Source: Promethearchaeota archaeon (GTDB taxonomy: Archaea; Asgardarchaeota; Lokiarchaeia; Sigyniarchaeales; Promethearchaeaceae). From it: a stretch of 7,902 nucleotides of DNA. The position numbers and the translations under genes are program-made. Below are positions 1-5,671 of this stretch, in pieces; positions within the stretch are counted from its first letter, which is position 1; each line of letters starts with the position of its first letter. The DNA lies in NCBI GenBank assembly GCA_014729055.1, contig WJKO01000231.1, forward strand, positions 1 through 7,902. The letters are read 5' to 3'. The notes below the pieces were generated by a model. It searched no databases. It was given only the letters and a program-made list of their open reading frames with translations, and was not told where the DNA came from.

Positions 1-1282
1 AAATTCTCTTTTTTCGCTCTTTTTTCAATCGTGTTGCAGATATTTTCGCCTTTATAGAAGATTTTATATCCTTAAAACCCCGTTTAACTCTTTGAGTGAA
101 GCCTTGTATTTTTGGACGCATTTTGGCGCTATTTTGATATAGTCCAACAATTATTGTACTTATTACAAATAATCCTATAATCCCGATTGCTATATACATT
201 CCAATTTTCCAGATTTTGTCCCAATTCCAACCCCCATTACCATTATTATCACCAGGTTCTATTTGATCGAAGTAAGTTGAGATATTGAATATACGCAGTC
301 CATGTTCCCACGCAGTAATATAAGCTATTTGATCCTCTATCCACACATCAGTACAAAATCCCATAATAGATTCGGTTCCAATTTCTTCAATATCAGCTAG
401 GTTCGTGATATCATAGAAATACGCATCCCAATCCCAAGCCGTCACACAACATAGATCTCCTTTTACATGTACTCCTTGCGTTGAGCCTAGAATAAAAACG
501 TCGTTTATCAACTTCAGATTGTTTGGATCTTCTACATCGATAAGATATGCTCGCAATCCAGCCGTAACATAAGCAATATTATCTAACACAAACACCTTTT
601 TCGCATCATTCGAAAACTGATATGAACCTAGCTTTTGGGGATTTGTATGATCGGTTACATTAACGCACACTAATCCGTCCCCCCAATCTGCTATATAAGC
701 TATATTCCCCACAATATACACCCAATTAGCGGATCCATCTGTATCAAAGAATCCTTCTTCCACTGGATTTTCAGGATCGCTAATGTTTATACACCGAAGA
801 CCTGCGTTCCAAGCTGCGACATAAGCAATATCATTTTTGACAAAAACACTCTGTGCATCCCCAGAAGTATATAAACTTCCGAGTATAAAATTATCGGTGG
901 GGTCATTTACATCAATGCAAATCAAACCAGAATCATTTGCTGCGACATATGCAATTTTTCCTTGTACATGTACATCCCAAGCAGCACCGGATGTAACATT
1001 GAATCCAATTTCCACACATGTGTTTGGATTACTAACATCAATAATTCGTAACCCGCCTTCTAAATCGGCTACATATGCAGTATTGTCTTCAATAAATACG
1101 TAGTTTGCTTTACCGGGTGTGTTTACATGCCCAAGCTCCAACGATTGTGCGGAATCTATGTCCAATATATTATTATTTGCAAATTGACGATATAAACCAG
1201 GAATAGACAGAAATTCTATGAATGCTATACCGAATATCAATTCTATTATTAGAAAGTATGAAAAACGATGTTTGACTCCCAT
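1..1282 (-). CDS. Membrane-anchored LVIVD-repeat beta-propeller protein (C-terminus cut by window edge)
   Basis: The frame is open from an ATG at 1282-1280 to the left edge (427 codons, no stop), so the extreme C terminus is missing. Residues about 8-29 form a hydrophobic signal anchor. Seven repeats of about 42 residues follow (about 61-340), each with the LVIVD pattern: an A-Y-[VI]-[AT] strand, then G-L-R/V/I and an I-[DN]-[VI]-x-[DN]-P strand, e.g. AYVADLEGGLRIIDVSNP at 69-86. Seven repeats would close one seven-bladed propeller; blades 5 and 6 are the most degenerate. A second membrane segment lies at about 359-382 and is followed by a Lys/Arg-rich tail. Inferred topology: both ends inside, propeller outside; several N-x-S/T sequons support this. 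The LVIVD family is known from surface proteins of archaea and bacteria, with generally undefined function. Expect protein or glycan binding rather than catalysis. It is transcribed divergently from the YwbE-like gene. The family call is firm; the role is unknown. Confidence 0.85.
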   Translation of the reverse strand, partial: MGVKHRFSYFLIIELIFGIAFIEFLSIPGLYRQFANNNILDIDSAQSLELGHVNTPGKANYVFIEDNTAYVADLEGGLRIIDVSNPNTCVEIGFNVTSGAAWDVHVQGKIAYVAANDSGLICIDVNDPTDNFILGSLYTSGDAQSVFVKNDIAYVAAWNAGLRCINISDPENPVEEGFFDTDGSANWVYIVGNIAYIADWGDGLVCVNVTDHTNPQKLGSYQFSNDAKKVFVLDNIAYVTAGLRAYLIDVEDPNNLKLINDVFILGSTQGVHVKGDLCCVTAWDWDAYFYDITNLADIEEIGTESIMGFCTDVWIEDQIAYITAWEHGLRIFNISTYFDQIEPGDNNGNGGWNWDKIWKIGMYIAIGIIGLFVISTIIVGLYQNSAKMRPKIQGFTQRVKRGFKDIKSSIKAKISATRLKKERKKRI

Positions 1283-1319
1283 CCTCAAGCATAAATAGAT
1301 AAGAACTACATAAATAATT
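1283..1319. promoter_or_regulatory. Compact divergent promoter region between LVIVD and YwbE-like genes
   Basis: This 37-nt gap must hold promoters for both flanking genes. On the plus strand, ATAAATAG (1291-1298) is centred about 25 nt before the ATG at 1320, the expected spacing for an archaeal TATA box driving a leaderless mRNA. On the minus strand a TTATTTA-like stretch (about 1310-1318) lies about 30 nt before the ATG at 1282, giving a leader of a few nt. A GAGG touches the minus-strand ATG but is too close to act as a normal Shine-Dalgarno. The assignment rests on position and composition only. Confidence 0.45.
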
Positions 1320-1655
1320 ATGGCAAGGAAGTCTTATGCAAAAAAATATAGTAAAACGAAGAAGAATCGGAAGAGGGGTAAAAAATCTAAAAGATCTAAA
1401 AAGACTGAATCCAACCGTTATTCTAAAAAAAGAAAATCAAGTAAAGATCCGATAAATAGAGCAGACAAACACGATTTTCGCGTGAGGGCAAATATTGAAG
1501 TCGGTTGCTTAGTTGAGATCGAGGAATCTCGCTATTTGCCCGATTTAACAAAGGGCAAAGTCAAGCAGATATTAACAAATAAACCTACTCACGAATTCGG
1601 CATAAAAGTTAAGTTAGATTCGGGGCAAGTGGGAAGAGTAAAAAAGATTATATAA
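1320..1655 (+). CDS. ywbE: YwbE family (DUF2196) protein with Lys/Arg-rich N-terminal extension
   Basis: The 111-residue product has two parts. Residues 1-50 are extremely basic (24 Lys/Arg, with Ser, Tyr and Asn) and look disordered. Residues about 53-111 match the small YwbE/DUF2196 domain: V-x-x-G-x-x-V-x-I, then LTKGKVKQILTNKPTHEFGI (76-95) and a GQVGRVKKI end (102-110). This beta-rich fold of about 60 residues is found in bacteria and archaea and has no established biochemical role. The short strand-rich design and the basic tail suggest nucleic-acid or ribosome association, which is inference. Bacterial YwbE is essentially the domain alone, so the tail is an addition. The ATG at 1320 lies about 25 nt after a TATA-like box, with no Shine-Dalgarno, consistent with leaderless translation. 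The gene stands alone and converges on the six-TM protein gene with a 10-nt gap. The domain call is good; the function is unknown. Confidence 0.8.
   Translation: MARKSYAKKYSKTKKNRKRGKKSKRSKKTESNRYSKKRKSSKDPINRADKHDFRVRANIEVGCLVEIEESRYLPDLTKGKVKQILTNKPTHEFGIKVKLDSGQVGRVKKII
1640..1645 (-). terminator. T-run terminator candidate for the minus-strand membrane protein gene
   Basis: An A6 run on the plus strand reads as T6 on the minus strand, about 21-26 nt past the stop of the gene at 1666-3402. Archaeal RNA polymerase commonly terminates at such U-rich runs without a hairpin. The site lies inside the last codons of the opposing YwbE-like gene. Confidence 0.4.
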
Positions 1656-1665
1656 GTATGACTAA

Positions 1666-3402
1666 TTATTTATCAGCTGGGGAAGATATTATTTTTATCA
1701 CTGCATAACTGCCTATTATTAAAATTGCTACATATAAGACTCCAAATAAACTATCGATGTCTGCAAATAAATCGTAGAAAAAATACTCAACAGCACCAAC
1801 ACTAAACAGAAGATTTAATCTTGGTTTGTACCAGATAGTAAAGGGATTGGTGGAATCTTTTCCATTTATAGATTCATTGAAATCGTCTAAAAACGAGTTT
1901 CCGTAACTTTCAAATACACCTCCCATCGAATAACCTCTCTCTAAGGACGTATTAAGCAAAAAGATCGTTATTTTTGGGATTCTGAAATGTTTTGCAATTA
2001 AAGTATCCCTAACCAGATTATCGTATCCATATCCAGTGAACTCTCCGCTTTCATATTGTCTAACATCTGCTCCGTAACATGTACAATTTGTAATACCTAG
2101 ATATATATCCATCTTTTCTCTGGTTCCGAATTTGAGATCGTGGGCATCAGTAAAGAGTTTTAATTGAGAATATACCCAATAATGACCTCCATCAATATAT
2201 TTCGCAATTATTCCTTGTTTAGGACTATCTCCGTAAGGTCTTGTTCCCCAACATGCACAGCGATAGACCATTGGTGCATACTCATCCCACCCCGCTACGT
2301 CGAAGAAATGATATTTTCGAATATAATGTAGATCCAAATCATTATCAAAGACATCGACTGCTGAATCTATGTAATTTATTGCCGAAATATTAATATCTGG
2401 AGCATTAATTTCTTTCCAATTCAAAAAATCTTCAAATATTTTAATAGCTTCATCATGTCTCGTTCTATTCGGTGTTAAATCGTAATTTTCGGGCAAAAAG
2501 TCCGGAAATGGGAGTTCTAAATCAAATGCCAGTCCTTTTATGTTAGTGAGGTTATAATGTTGAATTTTTGATATGATATGTTTTGAATAATCAACAACAT
2601 TCTCAGCAACACCATCCCATACATATCCTCCTGGTAATCCCGGAATGGATAGATAAAAGCTGATATTATTATACGTTGTGTTCCATTTAGTCATTACGGA
2701 TACAAACTCCGCAAGCTCTGTAATGTTATAGCAATCTGGAAAATTACACATAACGATGGTGACGCTGTGCTCATTTAGATTATTCCCAATGGTCTCATTT
2801 GGTTGGAATTTATCGAAACCTGACCAAAATGCAAGATCCGCTTTGTAGTCTTTGGGGATGATCGTAATCGGAATTGACCAAAGGTTGGGGATTAATAGAA
2901 TTGTAAAAGGAATTAAAAGTACAAATACAATAATAAGTGCAATTTTGGACTTTCTTGCATTAATATTGATTAGTTCTCTTCTGTGGGCTCTTTTTCCGTC
3001 AAGATTTCTCTCGTTCTGAACGAATGGAATTATCAATACACTTATTGTCAAAATAAATGAGAGGATATTACCTAAGAGTAGAATGAGGAGAAGAATATAC
3101 GCAACGGGAAAAATATTCAAGAAATTAAATTGATCATACAATGCAAGATAATAAATGAGACCTACCCAGCTCGCATTACCTATTAATCGAATGATAAGGC
3201 ATCCTAAATCAGAATTAATGCATGAATAGAAAAATAGTGCTGAAATTGCGGACCACATAAGAATTGTCAGCAATATATCAGGCCAGAGTATTCTTTTTCT
3301 ATTGATAATCGAGCTGGCAATATATATTGATGCGAACAAGATTGTTGTTGTAATAATGAAGATTTTAGGAACAAGCTTTAATTTTTTCATTTTCATTTTC
3401 AT
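1666..3402 (-). CDS. Six-TM membrane protein with large external, possibly GH18-like TIM-barrel domain
   Basis: The 578-residue product has hydrophobic segments at about 11-33, 38-61, 66-89, 96-128 (long, perhaps a hairpin) and 153-175, and one near the C terminus at 552-572. A basic loop at about 131-153 should be cytoplasmic, placing residues about 176-550 outside. About ten N-x-S/T sequons in that region agree. The external domain has strands spaced like a TIM barrel: GLAFDLELP (290-298; D294 and E296 could be a D-x-E acid pair), DEYAPMVYR (373-381, like the GH18 beta-6 M-x-Y), IYLGITN (433-439) and MGGVFESYG (493-501). I read this as a divergent glycoside-hydrolase-like fold, not a confirmed enzyme. 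Six external cysteines come in close pairs (219/224, 382/384, 440/442), suggesting disulfides or a metal site. The start is ambiguous, with ATGs at codons 1, 3 and 5. It is divergent from the activator gene through a shared 44-nt promoter. The membrane topology is solid; the enzymatic role is tentative. Confidence 0.7.
   Translation of the reverse strand: MKMKMKKLKLVPKIFIITTTILFASIYIASSIINRKRILWPDILLTILMWSAISALFFYSCINSDLGCLIIRLIGNASWVGLIYYLALYDQFNFLNIFPVAYILLLILLLGNILSFILTISVLIIPFVQNERNLDGKRAHRRELININARKSKIALIIVFVLLIPFTILLIPNLWSIPITIIPKDYKADLAFWSGFDKFQPNETIGNNLNEHSVTIVMCNFPDCYNITELAEFVSVMTKWNTTYNNISFYLSIPGLPGGYVWDGVAENVVDYSKHIISKIQHYNLTNIKGLAFDLELPFPDFLPENYDLTPNRTRHDEAIKIFEDFLNWKEINAPDINISAINYIDSAVDVFDNDLDLHYIRKYHFFDVAGWDEYAPMVYRCACWGTRPYGDSPKQGIIAKYIDGGHYWVYSQLKLFTDAHDLKFGTREKMDIYLGITNCTCYGADVRQYESGEFTGYGYDNLVRDTLIAKHFRIPKITIFLLNTSLERGYSMGGVFESYGNSFLDDFNESINGKDSTNPFTIWYKPRLNLLFSVGAVEYFFYDLFADIDSLFGVLYVAILIIGSYAVIKIISSPADK
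1692..1696 (+). terminator. T5 terminator candidate for the YwbE-like gene
   Basis: A T5 run within an AT-rich stretch lies about 37 nt past the plus-strand stop at 1655, inside the 3' end of the opposing gene. It is the nearest U-run candidate for ending the YwbE-like transcript. Evidence is composition and position only. Confidence 0.25.
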
Positions 3403-3446
3403 TATCTGAATAATGGTTATATAATTAGTCTTTTTAGTCTTTAGTA
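3403..3446. promoter_or_regulatory. Divergent promoter with one palindromic TATA box
   Basis: The 44-nt gap between two divergent genes contains the perfect palindrome TTATATAA at 3417-3424. Its centre is about 26 nt before the plus-strand ATG at 3447, ideal for a leaderless transcript of the activator gene. On the minus strand it is about 18 nt from the first ATG of the membrane protein gene, but about 25 nt from an in-frame ATG two codons later (3396). A single TATA box could therefore serve both directions. No Shine-Dalgarno precedes either start. Confidence 0.5.
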
Positions 3447-4244
3447 ATGAGTAATTGTTATATTATTGGTATTGATATTGGTAGTCTTTCAACAAAAGTT
3501 GCGTTAATCAAAGACGGTAAATTCATGGATTCTTTAATAGATAGATCTACCTATAAATTTAAGGAAGTCGGGAATCAGTTGTATCAGAAGATCTTGGAAA
3601 AAAACTCGATTTTAGAAGATCAAATTTATAAAATTGTGAGTACTGGTTATGGTCGTCATTCAATAGATATTGCCGAGAAACAGATAACGGAGATCACAGC
3701 GCATGCAAGAGGGGCGCAGTATTACTTTCCGGATGCTTGTTCGGTCATTGATATTGGTGGGCAAGATTCTAAGGCGATCCTTATAAGTAAGAAGACAGGC
3801 AAAGTATTAGACTTCCAGATGAATGATAAATGTGCTGCGGGAACGGGAAGGTTTTTAGAAGTAATGGCAAGTGCTTTGGAGGTCGACATTTCGGAATTCG
3901 GGGATTTAGCGTTGCAATCTGAAGAACCTGAAGAAATCTCATCTATGTGTACTGTTTTTGCCGAATCTGAAGTTATTAGTCTCTTTGCTCAAGGTGCTAA
4001 AAAGGAAGACATTGCTGCAGGTATTCATCAATCAATAGCAAAGAGAGTAGGGGGAATGGCAAAACGGATTGGTGCTCAGCCATTATTAGTGTTTTGCGGG
4101 GGCGTAGCGAAAAATGCTGGTGTTAAGAAAGCGCTTGAAGATGAGCTTGGATTTAGTATCGAACGACCTCCTGATCCACAGATTACGGGAGCCCTCGGAG
4201 CTGCACTCAAGGTTTACGATAAATACAAAAAAACTCAAAATTAA
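3447..4244 (+). CDS. 2-hydroxyacyl-CoA dehydratase / benzoyl-CoA reductase activator ATPase (HgdC/BcrA-type, BadF/BadG/BcrA/BcrD family)
   Basis: This 265-residue protein has the usual length of the single-subunit activators (about 260). It carries the ASKHA ATPase signature: phosphate-1 motif GIDIGSLSTK (8-17), STGYGR (65-70), phosphate-2 DIGGQD (102-107) and an adenosine-side motif CGGVAKN (217-223). Cysteines 129 (in NDKCAAGTGRF) and 168 (in SSMCTVFAESEV) match the two ligands through which an activator homodimer holds one bridging [4Fe-4S] cluster. The known role is ATP-driven, low-potential single-electron transfer to a dehydratase or benzoyl-CoA-reductase-type enzyme in the cytoplasm, an oxygen-sensitive reaction used in amino-acid or aromatic fermentation. 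No catalytic dehydratase subunits lie in this window, so the partner is unknown; an orphan member of the superfamily is also possible. The ATG at 3447 sits about 26 nt after a TATA box with no Shine-Dalgarno. It converges with the hydrogenase protease gene, 3 nt apart. Confidence 0.9.
   Translation: MSNCYIIGIDIGSLSTKVALIKDGKFMDSLIDRSTYKFKEVGNQLYQKILEKNSILEDQIYKIVSTGYGRHSIDIAEKQITEITAHARGAQYYFPDACSVIDIGGQDSKAILISKKTGKVLDFQMNDKCAAGTGRFLEVMASALEVDISEFGDLALQSEEPEEISSMCTVFAESEVISLFAQGAKKEDIAAGIHQSIAKRVGGMAKRIGAQPLLVFCGGVAKNAGVKKALEDELGFSIERPPDPQITGALGAALKVYDKYKKTQN
4227..4233 (-). terminator. T7 terminator candidate for the hydrogenase maturation protease gene
   Basis: An A7 run on the plus strand gives T7 on the minus strand about 15-21 nt beyond the stop of the gene at 4248-4835. 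It falls within the last codons of the opposing activator gene. A short U-run like this is the normal archaeal intrinsic signal. Confidence 0.45.
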
Positions 4245-4247
4245 TCC

Positions 4248-4835
4248 TTATATTTCTAAGATTTTTTCTAAGATTTTAATGACTTCATTGCTAATTTTTA
4301 ACATCTTTTCTGTCATGTTAAATGCATAAAACGGCAAGTCTGGGTCATTATCATAATCATCTAGTTCATATTCTTTTGGTCGATAAAGATCCCGTTCTTC
4401 TGGTGGCTCTAAAGAAAATGGATTGACCCCTAATAGATATGCTTCCATGTTAGGCAATTCATTACGCAGAGTCTGTGTAAAAATTTGAATTGGGATAACA
4501 TGACTCGATATCGGTACCCAGTCCACCATTTTTTGTTCATCGGCAAATATTACCGTCCCTGGAGGATTTCCGCTTTCACACGTATCTAATATCAAGATTA
4601 AATCGGGATTAAAACCAATAATTTCCCTTTTTCGATCTATATAGTTTGTTTTACCGTTGATAAATAGAACTTTCTCGTTTGATTTCTTATTTTCGTGGAA
4701 ATGCGTGGAGATATAAGGACCAAATCCATCATCTGCCATATTTACTTCTCCGATCCCTAATACCAGTATCTTATCTGCGTTTTTTACTTTCTCCGTCAAG
4801 TTCTCAATAACGGAATCTGAAATTCGATCAGTCAT
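4248..4835 (-). CDS. [NiFe]-hydrogenase maturation protease (peptidase M52, HycI/HybD-like)
   Basis: This cytoplasmic endopeptidase family removes the C-terminal peptide of a [NiFe]-hydrogenase large subunit after nickel insertion. The 195-residue protein has the family order: a beta strand ILVLGIG (23-29), ADDGFG (34-39), ILDTCESGNPPG (82-93), SSHVIP (110-115) and YLLGVNP (near 133). D36, D84 and H112 align with the nickel-sensing ligands of HycI/HybD (16, 62 and 90/93). The usual Asn of the G-x-G-N turn is Glu30 here. The part from SSHVIP to the LGVNP strand resembles E. coli HycI more than HybD. A roughly 20-residue leading helix and an acidic stretch near the C terminus (DDYDNDPD) make it longer than the typical 150-160 residues. 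The C-terminal end carries a duplicated KILE unit. The target hydrogenase is not in the window. The gene is divergent from the EndA-like gene and converges with the activator gene. The family is clear; the exact target is unknown. Confidence 0.9.
   Translation of the reverse strand: MTDRISDSVIENLTEKVKNADKILVLGIGEVNMADDGFGPYISTHFHENKKSNEKVLFINGKTNYIDRKREIIGFNPDLILILDTCESGNPPGTVIFADEQKMVDWVPISSHVIPIQIFTQTLRNELPNMEAYLLGVNPFSLEPPEERDLYRPKEYELDDYDNDPDLPFYAFNMTEKMLKISNEVIKILEKILEI
4254..4277. repeat. Perfect 12-bp tandem duplication at the 3' end of the maturation protease gene
   Basis: The unit TTCTAAGATTTT occurs twice back to back (4254-4265 and 4266-4277). On the minus strand it encodes a repeated four-residue unit (KILE-KILE) in the C-terminal helix. 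The junction creates a T6 run on the plus strand just past the activator gene's stop. Confidence 0.8.
4262..4267 (+). terminator. T6 terminator candidate for the activator gene
   Basis: A T6 run lies 18-23 nt after the stop codon at 4242-4244, inside the 3' end of the opposing protease gene. It is formed at the junction of the 12-bp tandem duplication. It is positioned as an archaeal U-run terminator, without a hairpin. Confidence 0.45.
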
Positions 4836-4900
4836 TATGACTTAGAATATCTTAATAATCAAAAACTTTATTCAAGATCACAGATTTACTTGGCATATAC
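4836..4900. promoter_or_regulatory. Divergent promoter region between maturation protease and EndA-like genes
   Basis: This 65-nt AT-rich gap separates two divergent start codons. Weak TATA-like stretches are CTTAATAATC (4851-4860, about 20 nt from the minus start at 4835) and ACTTTATTC (4865-4873, about 30 nt from the plus start at 4901). Neither is a strong consensus, and no Shine-Dalgarno is visible before either ATG. The promoter role is inferred from gene orientation. Confidence 0.3.
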
Positions 4901-5671
4901 ATGGGAGAAACCGAAAAAAAATATTTAAACACGTTTATGGAAGGCGTGTATCAAGATAATGGAATTTGGGTGGAATTTTCAGATAATACAAGAAAATTTT
5001 ATGAGAGGTCCTATTACGGGAAGCTCTATAATGCTAATAAGCAGGAAATATTGAGTATTTTTAGTTTATTGGAAGAGGATCCTAAATCGAAAGAGATGAT
5101 AATTGATGAAACTAAAATGGAATCAGTTGATAAAAGACCTAAATATATAGTATTGCATCCTATTGAAGCGTTATATCTCATAGAAAGAGGAAAATTAGAT
5201 TTAATTAGTGAGGATGGAGAAAGCATTAGTTTCAATGAACTAATTGAGAATGCGATGGATGTGAATCCCAAAGTTTGGCAACAATATATTGTATATCGGG
5301 ACATTAGACATCGAGGATACATCATTCGGGTGGGATACGGAGGTCATGCTGATTTTCGTGTATATGAACGAGGAGCAAAATTTGCAAAGGACACATCAAA
5401 ATATGTATATTATATTATTAGAGATGGAAGTCCCGTCCCCTTGAACGAATTAGATGCGACTGTTAATCAAGTATTGGGAGACAGAAAGATATTAGTGCTT
5501 GCGATTTTTGATACATTGGGTGATTCAACTTTTTACAAATTAGAGGACTTTCATTTTAAAAATTTACAATCATTTAACGAACAATGGAACTCCAAGGTGG
5601 AAATCGAAATTGAAGAGACCATAGATTCAAAAACTAATAAGATTGAGGATGATTCGGCAAATGAAGAATAG
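4901..5671 (+). CDS. endA: tRNA-intron (splicing) endonuclease-like protein, EndA family, with catalytic His replaced
   Basis: EndA enzymes cut introns from precursor tRNA at bulge-helix-bulge sites. The 256-residue product has the N-terminal EndA domain (about 21-125; FYERSYYGKL at 33-42, ALYLIERGKL at 90-99, then a SFNEL helix) and the catalytic domain (about 128-216; YIVYRDIRHRGY at 129-140, ADFRVYERG at 150-158, DRKILVLAIFD at 194-204). Of the Tyr-His-Lys triad, Tyr155 and Lys196 align, but the His of the usual E-H-S-x-Y segment is Thr165 (AKDTSKYVYY). This suggests an altered active site or a structural subunit, as in heteromeric (alpha-beta)2 enzymes; a changed but active enzyme is not excluded. 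An insertion of about 20 residues near 57-82 and an acidic C-terminal tail (232-256) explain the length beyond about 180. The gene overlaps the PIN-PilT gene and is probably co-transcribed with it. The family is certain; the activity is not. Confidence 0.88.
   Translation: MGETEKKYLNTFMEGVYQDNGIWVEFSDNTRKFYERSYYGKLYNANKQEILSIFSLLEEDPKSKEMIIDETKMESVDKRPKYIVLHPIEALYLIERGKLDLISEDGESISFNELIENAMDVNPKVWQQYIVYRDIRHRGYIIRVGYGGHADFRVYERGAKFAKDTSKYVYYIIRDGSPVPLNELDATVNQVLGDRKILVLAIFDTLGDSTFYKLEDFHFKNLQSFNEQWNSKVEIEIEETIDSKTNKIEDDSANEE

Noticed and set aside
837..1103. Plus-strand 88-residue open frame
   Set aside because: It lies antisense to the LVIVD propeller gene, whose repeats are clearly coding on the minus strand; its translation has no recognisable domain.
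3388..3402. Short ATTTTC repeat as a regulatory or CRISPR-like repeat
   Set aside because: It is simply the alternating Met-Lys codons at the start of the membrane protein gene.
4114..4329. Plus-strand 71-residue open frame across the activator/protease junction
   Set aside because: It overlaps the conserved C terminus of the activator in another frame and the protease antisense; no family resemblance.
5026..5325. Minus-strand 99-residue open frame
   Set aside because: It is a shadow of the EndA-like gene, whose conserved motifs define the coding strand.
5345..5347. His149 of the EndA-like protein as the catalytic His
   Set aside because: It precedes the F-R-V-Y strand, whereas the catalytic His follows it by about ten residues; it could help only if the active site is rearranged.
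5643..5660. Earlier start (TTG 5643 or ATG 5649) for the PIN-PilT gene
   Set aside because: The PIN domain begins directly after ATG 5661, as in relatives; the extra six residues add nothing recognisable. ATG 5649 is not fully excluded.
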